A DNA stretch of 64,000 nucleotides from Acidovorax kalamii (GTDB lineage: Bacteria; Pseudomonadota; Gammaproteobacteria; Burkholderiales; Burkholderiaceae_C): assembly GCF_002245625.1 (NCBI RefSeq), contig NZ_NOIG01000006.1:1-64000 (forward strand), in the 5' to 3' direction. The position numbers were made by a program, and so were the translations under genes. The notes below the pieces were generated by a model. It had not been told where the DNA came from. It saw only the letters and a program-made list of their open reading frames with translations, and did no database searches. Each line of letters starts with the position of its first letter. Position 1 is the stretch's first letter. This document shows positions 51,080 to 59,216 of the stretch, in pieces.

Positions 51080-52786
51080 ATGCCCCGCTCCACCCAACAG
51101 CTTCACCCCTTCCGCGAACCCGTCGCCACCCGCCCTGCCGCCACCGTGCTGCTGCTGCGCGATGCCACCGCCGCTGGCGGCGCCGGGGGGATCGAGGTGC
51201 TGATGACGCGGCGCTCCGACAAGGCCAGCTTTGCCCCGGGCGCCTATGTGTTCCCCGGGGGAGGCATCGACACGCTGGACGCGGCCCCCGATACCCACGC
51301 CGCCGCAGACCGCCGCCCCTCTCAGAGCGACCTGCACCTGACCCAGGCCATCGCCGCCATCCGCGAGAGTTTTGAAGAGCTGGGTATCCTGCTGGCCCGC
51401 CATGCCGGTGGCACGCGCCAGGGGCAGATGGCCGACGCGCAGGACATCGCCGCCATCGACCGCCACCAGCCCTTTGTGGCGCAATGCGCGGCGCGCGGGC
51501 TGCGGCTGGCGGCAGACGGCGTGTTTCTGCTCGCGCACTGGATCACCGACCGCGACCTGCCGCGCCGCTTTGACGTGCCTTTTTTGGTGGCCCGCATGCC
51601 CGAGGGCCAGGAGCCCGTGGCCGACGAGGCCGAGCAGTTCGAGCCCGTGTGGGTGCGCCCGGCCGACGCGCTCGCGCGGCACGAGGCGGGGCAGTTCTTC
51701 ATGATCTTCCCGACCATCCGCACCCTGCAGCGGCTGGCCGGATTTGGCTCCACGCAGGCGGTGTTTGATGCGCTGAAAAGCGAAGCGCCGCTGTGGACCA
51801 GCTGCCCCCGCGCGGGCACGCTGGCAGGTAAGGAAGCCCGCTATATGGAAAGCGACATGCCCTACGGCGAGCTGGCCCTGGTCTGCCCCGATGGGCAGAT
51901 CGTGCACCCGCTGGACTGGCAGACCGAGCGCCCGGTGCCGCTGCTGCGCAATGTGATGCGCCTCACCGCCCCCAACCCCGGCGTGATGACCGGCCCCGGC
52001 ACCAACAGCTACCTGGTGGGCGACCCGGCCACGGGTTTCATCGCCATCGACCCCGGCCCGGCGGATACCGAGCACCTGGACAAGCTCTGGCGCGCAGCGG
52101 GTGGCGACATCCGCATGATCGTCTGCACCCACTCGCATCCCGACCATTCGCCGGGCGCCGCGCCGCTGCAGGCACTGTGTGTGCAGGCGGGCAAAGCCCG
52201 ACCGCCCATCCTGGGCCTGCCATCGGCGCCCACGGCACGCGCAGCCAGCCAGTTCACGCCCGACCGTTCGCTACAAAATGATGAGCTACTCAGGCTTTAT
52301 GGTAGCGCGGGAGAGGCCAAAATCACTCACACCCTGCAAGCCATCCACACCCCAGGCCATGCCGCCAACCATGTGTGCCTGCTGCTGGTGGAAGACGGCC
52401 TGCTCTTCAGCGGCGACCACATCCTGAACGGCAGCACCACGGTGGTGGATCCGCCGGACGGCAACATGGCCGACTACCTGGATTCGCTGGACCGGCTGGA
52501 TGCCGTCTGTGCCGCGCACGGCGTGGAGTTCATCTTGCCCGCGCACGGCTATGTGCTCGGAGGACCGGTGCACACGGCGCGCGGCGCGATTGCCAAGCTC
52601 AAGGCCCACCGTCTGGCGCGCGAGGCCAAGGTGCTGGCCGCCATGCAGGCGCTGCCGCAGGGCAGCATGGAAGACTGGGTGCGCCACGCCTATGACGACG
52701 TGCCGCCGCGCATGTGGCCGGTGGCGCAACGCTCGCTGCTGGCGCATGTCGAGCGCATCCGCTCCCAGCGCCCCGGCAACAACTGA
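51080..52786 (+). CDS. Nudix hydrolase-like / metallo-beta-lactamase-fold fusion protein
   Basis: 568 residues. N-terminal Nudix-like domain (about 15-245): FAPGAYVFPGGGID and AIRESFEELGILLA form a Nudix box with an insertion between the GG and REx2EE halves. C-terminal metallo-beta-lactamase domain (about 290-560): CTHSHPDHSPGA (HxHxDH, about residue 350), HTPGHAANHVCLLL, FSGDHILNG, and a late winged-helix-like tail as in LACTB2-type hydrolases. Residues about 398-415 are encoded by a family 1 repeat. Likely an acyl-CoA, nucleotide or RNA hydrolase; substrate unknown. Confidence 0.88.
   Translation: MPRSTQQLHPFREPVATRPAATVLLLRDATAAGGAGGIEVLMTRRSDKASFAPGAYVFPGGGIDTLDAAPDTHAAADRRPSQSDLHLTQAIAAIRESFEELGILLARHAGGTRQGQMADAQDIAAIDRHQPFVAQCAARGLRLAADGVFLLAHWITDRDLPRRFDVPFLVARMPEGQEPVADEAEQFEPVWVRPADALARHEAGQFFMIFPTIRTLQRLAGFGSTQAVFDALKSEAPLWTSCPRAGTLAGKEARYMESDMPYGELALVCPDGQIVHPLDWQTERPVPLLRNVMRLTAPNPGVMTGPGTNSYLVGDPATGFIAIDPGPADTEHLDKLWRAAGGDIRMIVCTHSHPDHSPGAAPLQALCVQAGKARPPILGLPSAPTARAASQFTPDRSLQNDELLRLYGSAGEAKITHTLQAIHTPGHAANHVCLLLVEDGLLFSGDHILNGSTTVVDPPDGNMADYLDSLDRLDAVCAAHGVEFILPAHGYVLGGPVHTARGAIAKLKAHRLAREAKVLAAMQALPQGSMEDWVRHAYDDVPPRMWPVAQRSLLAHVERIRSQRPGNN
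52272..52328 (+). repeat. Family 1 dispersed repeat inside the Nudix/MBL gene
   Basis: CTACAAAATGATGAGCTACTC, GGTAGCGCGGGAGAGGCCAAAA in order. Translated in frame as QNDELLRLYGSAGEAKIT. Confidence 0.75.
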
Positions 52787-52821
52787 ACCGAAGAACACCC
52801 AACCGCAATCCCCCCGATTCA

Positions 52822-53616
52822 ATGACCGACAAGCACCCCGACCCTACCCACATCCGCCTGGCCAAACGCGTGGCCGAACAACTGAACTGCTCGCGCAGCA
52901 CGGCCGAGCAATTCATCGAGGGCGGCTTTGTGAGCGTGGACGGCCAGATCGAGGAAGCCCCCGGCGCGCGCGTGCGCCCCGATCAGGCGGTAACGGTCGC
53001 ACCCGATGCCAGCCTGCTGGAGCTGACACCGGTCACCTTGCTGCTGCACAAGCCCGCAGGGTTTGAAGCTGGCCTGGGCCTGCCAGGCGCCGCCACAGGG
53101 CAGGCGGCCCACGCCAGCCGCAGCCAAGGGGCGCAACAGGCGCTCACACTGCTCAGCGCGGCATCCCACCTGCCTGAAGACGCCTCGGGCATCCGTGTGC
53201 TGCAACGCCACTTCAAGCAGCTCGAATGCTTCACCCCCCTGCCCACCGAGGCCAGCGGCCTGGTGGTCTACACGCAGGACAAGCGCATTGCGCGCAAGCT
53301 GGCCGAAGACATCGAGGTGCTGGAGCAGGAGTGCATCGTGGAGGTGAAAGGCGAGATCGCGCAGAACGGCCTGCAGCGCCTGTGCCATGGCCTGAGCTTC
53401 AACGGCCGCCCGCTGCCGCCCATCAAGGTGAGCTGGCAAAACGAGACCAAGCTGCGTTTTGCGCTCAAGGGCATCCGGCCCGGCCAGATCCCCGCCATGT
53501 GCGAGGCCGTGGGCCTGGCGGTGGTGGGCATCAAGCGCATCCGCATCGGCCGCGTGCCACTGGCCAAGGTGCCCGAGGGGCAGTGGCGCTACCTGCAGCC
53601 GTGGGAGAAGTTCTGA
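52822..53616 (+). CDS. RluF/RsuA-family pseudouridine synthase-like protein lacking the catalytic Asp
   Basis: 264 residues from ATG 52822. S4 RNA-binding domain (RLAKRVAEQLNCSRSTAEQFIEGGFVSVDGQ), then a pseudouridine-synthase-like domain (TLLLHKPAGFEAG; ARKLAEDIEVLEQECIVEVKGEI; LRFALKGIRPGQIPAMCEAVGL; RIRIGRVPLAKVPEGQWRYL). The catalytic motif, normally RLDxxTxGL, reads PLPTEASGL, with Pro141 where Asp is expected. Either it is inactive and only binds RNA, or it uses another residue. Confidence 0.85.
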   Translation: MTDKHPDPTHIRLAKRVAEQLNCSRSTAEQFIEGGFVSVDGQIEEAPGARVRPDQAVTVAPDASLLELTPVTLLLHKPAGFEAGLGLPGAATGQAAHASRSQGAQQALTLLSAASHLPEDASGIRVLQRHFKQLECFTPLPTEASGLVVYTQDKRIARKLAEDIEVLEQECIVEVKGEIAQNGLQRLCHGLSFNGRPLPPIKVSWQNETKLRFALKGIRPGQIPAMCEAVGLAVVGIKRIRIGRVPLAKVPEGQWRYLQPWEKF

Positions 53617-53654
53617 TGCGCCGCCGGGACTTTGCCATCGCGCCGCATTCGCTC

Positions 53655-53708
53655 CTTAAATGATAGCTATCAAGGCATGATGGTCGCGCGATGACGGCCT
53701 TTTATTCA
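53655..53708 (+). repeat. Family 1 dispersed repeat, intergenic
   Basis: TAAATGATAGCTATCAAGGC, ATGGTCGCGCGATGACGGCC, then TTTTATTC. Lies in the 147-base gap after the pseudouridine synthase-like gene. Confidence 0.7.
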
Positions 53709-53763
53709 TGATTCCCTTGCGCGGGGGCCGCTGCTACACTGCGCTGCACTCAGGAGGGAGTTC

Positions 53764-55026
53764 ATGAACCAAGAAAGATCCGGTGGCGCGGCAGGGCCGA
53801 TGTCCACCTTCATGCCACAGGCCATCGACGCCCACCCCGTCGAATTCACCGGCAGCGGGGGCGAGTATTTCCGGGTGTGGATCGTCAACGTGCTGCTGTC
53901 CATCGTCACGCTGGGCATCTACACCCCCTGGGCCCGGCGCCGCACCGCCCAGTATTTCTACAGCCACACCCTGGTGGCGGGCAGCCCCCTCGAATTCACC
54001 GCGCAGCAGCGCAAGATGGTGATGGGTTTTGTGATGCTGATGCTGCTCACCATCGCCTACAACATCGCCGTGCGAACCGGGCAGGACACGGCCGTGGGCC
54101 TGTTCCTGCTGACGGGTGCGGCGCTGGCCCCCTTCATCTGGGCCAGTGCCATGCGCTTTCGCCTCGCGGCCACACGCTGGCGCGGCCTGCGGCTGCAGTT
54201 CACCGCCAGCTGGAAAGAGGTCTACATCGCCAGCTGGCCCGTGTTTGCGCTGGCCCTGGTGTGGTTTGGCGTGTTCTTTGGCATGCAGATGCTGTCGCCC
54301 GACTTGGCGCAGGCGCTGGAAGCGGTCGAGGAAGAAAGCAGCAAGGCGCCCATGCCCAGCTTCACCCCCGCCATGGGCGGCTTGCTGCTGCTGGGCCTGG
54401 TGCTGTCGATCCTGTGCTTCATCCGGCTGGAGTACAACTTCAAAAGCCTGCTGGTGCTCAAGGCCCAGCTGGGCGCAGAAAAGGGCCGCTGGAAGCCGGT
54501 GTACATGGACTTCGTGAAGATCTGGCTGGCCACCGTGGCCGTGTTCATCCTGTGTGTCGTGGGCATCGCCGTGCTGGTCGGCGTGCTCGCGGGCAGCTCC
54601 ATCGCCTTGATGGCCAGCCAGAGCGAGCGCATGGGCCTGTGGATGATCGTGGTGGGCATCGTGTCGGCCGTGGTGGGCTTCTTCATGCTGATCCTGGCCT
54701 CGGCCCCCGCCCGGGCCTACCGCGAGGCGCGCATGTTCCAGCTCATGTGGAACAACATCGGCGTGAGCCATGTGGCCCGCTTCAAAAGCCACCTCAAGAG
54801 CGGCAGCTACGTGGGTCTGCGCATCAAGAACATGCTGCTCTCCCTGCTGACGCTGGGCCTGTACCGCCCGTTTGCGCGGGTGAGTGAATACCGCATGAAG
54901 GTTGAGTCCGTCACCCTGCACGTCAAGGGCGGCGTGGAACAGGTGGCTGGCGCCATGGTGCGCCAGCAGCAAGGTGCACTGGGCGATGCGCTGGCCGACG
55001 CCGCTGGTTTGGACCTTATCGGGTGA
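53764..55026 (+). CDS. YjgN-family (DUF898) membrane protein
   Basis: 420 residues, GGAGGG before the ATG. Six to eight predicted membrane helices. Typical DUF898 repeats: EYFRVWIVNVLLSIVTLGIYTPWARRRTAQYFYSHT near the start, echoed by YVGLRIKNMLLSLLTLGLYRPFARVSEYRM near the end. Function of the family is unknown; possible transport or envelope role. Next gene is an M48-like peptidase, an association that suggests a shared envelope function. Confidence 0.9.
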   Translation: MNQERSGGAAGPMSTFMPQAIDAHPVEFTGSGGEYFRVWIVNVLLSIVTLGIYTPWARRRTAQYFYSHTLVAGSPLEFTAQQRKMVMGFVMLMLLTIAYNIAVRTGQDTAVGLFLLTGAALAPFIWASAMRFRLAATRWRGLRLQFTASWKEVYIASWPVFALALVWFGVFFGMQMLSPDLAQALEAVEEESSKAPMPSFTPAMGGLLLLGLVLSILCFIRLEYNFKSLLVLKAQLGAEKGRWKPVYMDFVKIWLATVAVFILCVVGIAVLVGVLAGSSIALMASQSERMGLWMIVVGIVSAVVGFFMLILASAPARAYREARMFQLMWNNIGVSHVARFKSHLKSGSYVGLRIKNMLLSLLTLGLYRPFARVSEYRMKVESVTLHVKGGVEQVAGAMVRQQQGALGDALADAAGLDLIG

Positions 55027-55036
55027 AACGGAACAT

Positions 55037-55161
55037 CCCCCTGAGGCGCTTCGCGCCTTCCCCCTTCTCTCGAATCGCTACGCGATTCGGGAAGGGGGAC
55101 GCCGTCAGCGCGGCGGGGCGGCCCTTGCGCGGCGGCCGCTGGCCTGGGTAGCGCCAGTTTC
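55037..55161 (+). repeat. Family 2 dispersed repeat after the DUF898 gene
   Basis: Starts CCCCCTGAGGCGCTTCGCGCC 10 bases after the stop; contains hairpins AGGCGC/GCGCCT and GAATCGC/GCGATTC; ends GGCCTGGGTAGCGCCAGTTTC. Confidence 0.8.
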
Positions 55162-55200
55162 AACGGCCACGGGCCACCTATCAGGTGATGGACGACTGAG

Positions 55201-56451
55201 ATGAATGCCCCCCTTCACACCGCAACACCAGTCCCCGGGCGCTGGTTTGACGGCCACAGCAGCAAGGCCCGGCATGTGATGGTGAGCCTGCGGCCCACGC
55301 CGCAGGGCCCGTCGCTGGTACTGCATCCGCTCTCGCAGGCCGGGGCCGAGCCCGTGGTGTTTGCCTGCAAACAGGTGGGCTGGCCCGAGGCCTGGAACGA
55401 GCGCAAGCCCCAGCCCCGCGTGGTGGTGGATCTGCGCGACCACGGCAGTGTCGAGATCGACGCCGTGGCCGAGTGGCGCGCTGCGCTGGCCGCTGCAGGC
55501 GATCGCCCCGGCATCGCGCAGCGCATGCAGACCCGCTGGCCCATGTTGCTGGGCGTGACGGCCGCCGCCGTCATCGGCCTTACGCTGTTCTACCGCTACG
55601 GCACGCCCTGGGCCGCCACGCAGCTCACGCGGTTTGTGCCCCTGAGCTGGGAAACCAGCGTGGCCGAGAACGTACTCAAGCAGATGGACGACGGCACCCT
55701 GAAGCCCAGCAAGCTGCCCCCGGAGCGGCAGGCGCAGCTCAAGGCCCGCTTTGACACGTTGGTGCAGCAGGCGCCCGCAATGCGGCACCGCTACCCCGAC
55801 TACCGCCCGCCCCTGACGCTGGAGTTCCGCGCGGGCATGGGCGCCAATGCATTCGCATTGCCCGGCGGCAAGATCGTGATGACCGACGGCATCGTGAAAG
55901 CTGCATCCGACAAGGGCCTGCCCGACGACGCCCTGGTGGGCGTGCTGGCCCACGAGATCGGCCACGTGGTGCACCGCCACACCACCCGCATGGTGGTGGA
56001 GCAAGGCGTGCTCAACATGGGCCTGGGCCTGGCGCTGGGGGACGTGTCGGGCATCGTCTCCACCGGCGCCTCGGTGATGACGGGCCTGGCCTACAGCCGC
56101 AGCCACGAGCGCGAGGCCGACTGCTACGCCATCGCCCTCATGCGCCACACCGCGCTGCCCACGGCGCCCATGGGCCAGCTGCTGCTGGCGATTGCGCGTG
56201 ACGAGGAAGACGAAGAGGGCAAAGGCAGCGACAAGGACAAAAAAGCGCCAGACGGCAACAACCCAGCCGATGCCGCCCACGCCCCCACACCCCAATCCGC
56301 CGCCAGCGCTCCCGACGCCGCGCGCAAGCGCAAATTGGGCAAGGAGGCCGAATCCCACCCGGTCTGGTCACTGCTCAGCAGCCACCCCGAAACGGTGAAA
56401 CGCGCCACCGAGCTGGAACAGGGGCATGCGCCGCACTGCGCCAAAAGCTGA
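55201..56451 (+). CDS. M48-family zinc metallopeptidase, membrane-anchored
   Basis: 416 residues. Soluble N-terminal part about 1-110, one membrane helix about 113-135 (PMLLGVTAAAVIGLTLFY), then a peptidase domain facing the periplasm by inference. LVGVLAHEIGHVVHRHTTR holds HExxH; SRSHEREADCYAIALM supplies the third zinc ligand (ExxxD). An Asp/Glu/Lys-rich linker precedes the C-terminal HPVWSLLSSHPETVKRA, a typical M48C ending. Likely membrane or envelope protein quality control. Confidence 0.9.
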   Translation: MNAPLHTATPVPGRWFDGHSSKARHVMVSLRPTPQGPSLVLHPLSQAGAEPVVFACKQVGWPEAWNERKPQPRVVVDLRDHGSVEIDAVAEWRAALAAAGDRPGIAQRMQTRWPMLLGVTAAAVIGLTLFYRYGTPWAATQLTRFVPLSWETSVAENVLKQMDDGTLKPSKLPPERQAQLKARFDTLVQQAPAMRHRYPDYRPPLTLEFRAGMGANAFALPGGKIVMTDGIVKAASDKGLPDDALVGVLAHEIGHVVHRHTTRMVVEQGVLNMGLGLALGDVSGIVSTGASVMTGLAYSRSHEREADCYAIALMRHTALPTAPMGQLLLAIARDEEDEEGKGSDKDKKAPDGNNPADAAHAPTPQSAASAPDAARKRKLGKEAESHPVWSLLSSHPETVKRATELEQGHAPHCAKS

Positions 56452-56465
56452 ATGGATGGTGGACA

Positions 56466-56507
56466 GCGGTGCCCAGGGCGGGCACCGCACCCGCGTGCCA
56501 GCGCGGG
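56466..56507. terminator. Paired GC-rich hairpins between M48 gene and rnpB
   Basis: GCGGTGCCC/GGGCACCGC (56466-56488, perfect 9-bp stem) next to CCCGCG/CGCGGG (56490-56507), between two converging transcripts. No long T run, so efficiency is uncertain. Confidence 0.5.
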
Positions 56508-56521
56508 CTAGAAATAAAGTG

Positions 56522-56870
56522 TGAAGCACGCCGATAAGCCGGATTCTGTGCACTGCGGAAACCCTTGCGGGCCCCCGCAGCGTGACCGCCATTAATCTGG
56601 GCCGGGTGTCGCCACCACGGCTCGGTGCTACCTACCCGCCAGCTCTGCGGAACCACATCAACGCTGGCCTACTTGGTATTGCTGCGCGTAGAGATTGCCC
56701 GTTTCACCCCCGGTGGTTTGCCTTGCGGCACTCCCCCGGGACTCGTCTCTGTTGCTCTGATCCTCACCTCACGGTGGGCAGCCGTTAGCTGCTACGCTGT
56801 CCTGTGCAGTCCGGACGTTCCTCCAGTGCCTGGTTTCCCAGATTGCACCAGCGGCGGTCTGGCGTGCTTC
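56522..56870 (-). ncRNA. rnpB: RNase P RNA (class A)
   Basis: Catalytic RNA processing tRNA 5' ends. On the minus strand it opens GAAGCACGCCAGACCGCCGC and soon shows GAGGAACGTCCGGACTGCAC, the universal P4/J regions; it closes with ACAGAATCCGGCTTATCGGC then GTGCTTCAC, pairing with the 5' end. About 349 bases, normal. The 3' end of rtcR lies 11 bases upstream of its 5' end. Confidence 0.96.
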
Positions 56871-56880
56871 ACGGGTGGGA

Positions 56881-58515
56881 TTATCGCCCAGCGGCCACGA
56901 CGCGATCCCAGTCCAGGCCAAAGCGCACAAGATACTTGCGCAGCCGGTCCGCGTCGTTGACCACCGTGCGCTGCGTGCGCGAGGCCTGGAACAGCAGGCG
57001 CCCGGCGTCCGACAGCGTGCGCGACTGGCGGCAGACCTGCAGCACCGCCGCCAGTTGGAGCTGGTCGAAGAGGTCGATGGATTCCACCGCCTCGTCGCCC
57101 AGCAAGGCCGCGAGTTCGTCGCGTCCTACCCCGCCTGATGCGGGTGCTAGGCCATGGCGCGCATCGCTGGCGGGCTGCCACAGCCAACGCAAGCGGGCGA
57201 TCTCGGCCTCGACCAACGGCAGGCCAATGCGGCCGCTGTCGGCCAGCGTGGCCAGGCGGGTCACGCTGGCCGACAGGTCGCGGAAGTTGCCCGTCCACAG
57301 CGCGGCGGGCGATTGGGCATAGCGCAGGTAGGCGGTGCGCGCCTCGTTGGAAAAGCGCACGCTGCGGCCCAGCTCTTCGCCCGCGCGCTGCAGCAGATGG
57401 TCCACATTGGGCTCGATGTCCTCGGGCCGCTGGGCCAGGCCCGGCAGCACATAGCTCCAGAGGTTGATGCGCGCGAACAGGTCTTCACGAAAGCGCCCGG
57501 CCGCCACCTCGGTGCGCAGGTCTCGGTTGGTACCGGCCACCAGTTGAAAGTCGCTCTCCACTTCGCGGTCGCTGCCCAGGGGGTAGAAGCGCTTTTCCTC
57601 CACCGCCTTGAGCAGCATGGCCTGCTCGTCGGGGCCCAGCTCGCCGATTTCGTCGAGGAACAGCACGCCCTTGTGCGCGGTGCGCAGCAGGCCCGCGCGG
57701 TCGGCCGCGGCGCCGGTGAAGGAACCCTTCTTGTGGCCGAACAGCGTGGACGCCGCGCCGTCGCCGTGCAGCGTGGCGCAGTTCACTTCCACAAACTCAC
57801 CCTCGACCTGGTGACGGGATTTTTTCAGCTCGTACATGCGCCGCGCCAAGTGCGACTTGCCCGCGCCCGTGGGCCCGGTGAACAGGATGGGCGCACGCGA
57901 GCGCACCGCCACCCGCTCCACCTCGTCGATCAGCGCGTTGAAGCGCGCATTGCGCGTGGCGATACCGCTTTTGAGGAACTGGACCGCGTCCTGCTGCTCC
58001 GCGCCGAAGCGCTGCGCAATCACGTCGTAGCGCGAGAGGTCCAGGTCGATCAGCGTGTAGCTGCCGGGGTCACCCATCTGCTGGCGCTTGGGCGGTGAGG
58101 TCTGCACCAGCACGCCCGGAATGCGGCGCGACTCCACCAGCAAAAAAAGGCAGATCTGCGCGACGTGCGTACCGGTGGTGATGTGGGTCCAGTACTCCTC
58201 GCGTTCGGTGTCAAAGCGGTAGGCCTGCGTCCAGTCGTACAGCTGGGCATAGACCTCGCCGAAGTCCCATGGGTCGGCAATGGGCAGCGGCACCAGGTTC
58301 ACCGTGGTCTCGGGCGAGGCGGTTGCCATGTCCGTGCGCACCTGGTGGGCCAGCTCACGGTGCGGCGGGGTGTAGAGCAGCTCCAGCCGCTCGATTACCA
58401 CGTCCTCATGCTGCACCAGCGACACGGTGGGGCGCCACTTCTCCCATCGGCCGGCGCCCTTGCCGGAGTCGAGCTGGGTGCCCAGGAATCCGATGACTAC
58501 TTTGGTTCTGCGCAT
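56881..58515 (-). CDS. rtcR: Sigma-54-dependent RNA-repair regulator RtcR
   Basis: 544 residues. N-terminal CARF-like regulatory domain (about 1-185, VVIGFLGTQLD at the start), which in characterised RtcR senses RNA ends with cyclic phosphate. AAA+ domain: Walker A TGPTGAGKSHLARRM, sigma-54 contact loop KKGSFTGAA (GSFTGA in place of the common GAFTGA), Walker B GVLFLDEIGEL. C-terminal helix-turn-helix region about 480-530. Divergent from the slipin-rtcB operon, which starts from a sigma-54 promoter 130 bases upstream of its start codon. Confidence 0.97.
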   Translation of the reverse strand: MRRTKVVIGFLGTQLDSGKGAGRWEKWRPTVSLVQHEDVVIERLELLYTPPHRELAHQVRTDMATASPETTVNLVPLPIADPWDFGEVYAQLYDWTQAYRFDTEREEYWTHITTGTHVAQICLFLLVESRRIPGVLVQTSPPKRQQMGDPGSYTLIDLDLSRYDVIAQRFGAEQQDAVQFLKSGIATRNARFNALIDEVERVAVRSRAPILFTGPTGAGKSHLARRMYELKKSRHQVEGEFVEVNCATLHGDGAASTLFGHKKGSFTGAAADRAGLLRTAHKGVLFLDEIGELGPDEQAMLLKAVEEKRFYPLGSDREVESDFQLVAGTNRDLRTEVAAGRFREDLFARINLWSYVLPGLAQRPEDIEPNVDHLLQRAGEELGRSVRFSNEARTAYLRYAQSPAALWTGNFRDLSASVTRLATLADSGRIGLPLVEAEIARLRWLWQPASDARHGLAPASGGVGRDELAALLGDEAVESIDLFDQLQLAAVLQVCRQSRTLSDAGRLLFQASRTQRTVVNDADRLRKYLVRFGLDWDRVVAAGR

Positions 58516-58646
58516 GATTTTTATCTACTTGGCTAGCTTTCATTCTAGTTATTTTGACAACCACACACCCTATCAAGTTCACTGCAAAGGAAATATTCAC
58601 ATACAAATCAACAACTTGCATGCATTCGACGCCATGCATTGCGAGC
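58516..58646 (+). promoter_or_regulatory. AT-rich upstream region, candidate RtcR enhancer
   Basis: 131 bases, clearly AT-richer than surroundings, between the rtcR start and the sigma-54 promoter. Contains two ATGCAT palindromes (near 58620 and 58634) that could be activator sites. No validated motif is known to me, so the assignment is by position. Confidence 0.4.
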
Positions 58647-58662
58647 TGGCACACATCTGGCA
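58647..58662 (+). promoter_or_regulatory. Sigma-54 promoter of the RNA-repair operon
   Basis: TGGCAC-ACATC-TGGCA: invariant GG (-24) and GC (-12) with the right 10-base spacing. The start site would be near 58673, upstream of the tRNA-like segments and about 545 bases before the slipin ATG. Confidence 0.85.
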
Positions 58663-58802
58663 ATAGAAGATGCATCCAGCGCAAGCGGTGACCGCTCACA
58701 GGCTGGGGTTAGGACAAATGTTCGCCCCACCGGTGCCGGGCGTCCGGGGCCTTCGGGTTCTGTCGATGTTCTGCATGCCGCACATCGCAACCGCTGGGCA
58801 AC

Positions 58803-58863
58803 GGCATGGTCGTGGTGACCACTCCGAAAGGAAGTGTCTGGTTCGACTCCAGGCGTGCCACCA
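58803..58863 (+). ncRNA. tRNA-like RNA module 1 (with ACCA end)
   Basis: 61-base tRNA-like fold. Acceptor stem GGCATG (58803-58808) with CGTGCC (58854-58859), then A-CCA. Short D-like hairpin GTGG/CCAC. In place of an anticodon arm, TCC-GAAA-GGA (58823-58832). T arm TCTGG-TTCGACT-CCAGG (58837-58853). No anticodon loop, so it cannot decode. Lies within the predicted sigma-54 transcript. Confidence 0.7.
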
Positions 58864-58930
58864 CTGGTAGCTCAGTCTGGTAGAGCCCCGCCGAAAGGCG
58901 GTTGTCGCAGGTTCGATTCCTGCCCACGGT
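58861..58930 (+). ncRNA. tRNA-like RNA module 2
   Basis: Canonical D arm GCTC-AGTCTGGTA-GAGC (58870-58886), a GAAA-capped hairpin CCGCC-GAAA-GGCGG (58888-58901) replacing the anticodon arm, and perfect T arm GCAGG-TTCGATT-CCTGC (58907-58923). The acceptor stem is poor (ACC...GG with CC...GGT). Its 5' strand overlaps the ACCA end of module 1, so the two modules may compete or form one compact RNA. Confidence 0.7.
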
Positions 58931-59216
58931 CGCAAGACCTTGTTTGGAAGTACCGGTCGAAGGACCACCCGCCGAACGCGGGGAGAGGCCTCCAGGTTGC
59001 GCCGCAACCGCCAGGGCCCCACCCCGTCAGCCGGTGGCGGTTTGTGCCAGCACCCGGCACAGCCCGCGCCCGCAGCCAGCCATGCTGCCGCTCTTCCCGT
59101 TGGGGATGGGGGCAGCCACCACGGCGCACTGCACGGCCCAGGCTGCACCCCCTGGCACCCCGCCATCGCTGTAACGGCAACCCGATACGACAACGAAGAA
59201 GAGAGAGGAAAAAGAG
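58931..59216 (+). other. Untranslated leader between tRNA-like RNAs and slipin gene
   Basis: 286 bases with no convincing ORF. Contains hairpin GGTTGC-GCC-GCAACC (58995-59009) and several G/C-rich stems, and ends with a strong ribosome site (AGAGAGGAAAAAGAG) before the slipin ATG. Confidence 0.6.

Noticed and set aside
58861..58930. Functional tRNA gene (good D and T arms)
   Set aside because: No 7-base anticodon loop and a poor acceptor stem, so it cannot decode; kept as tRNA-like RNA.
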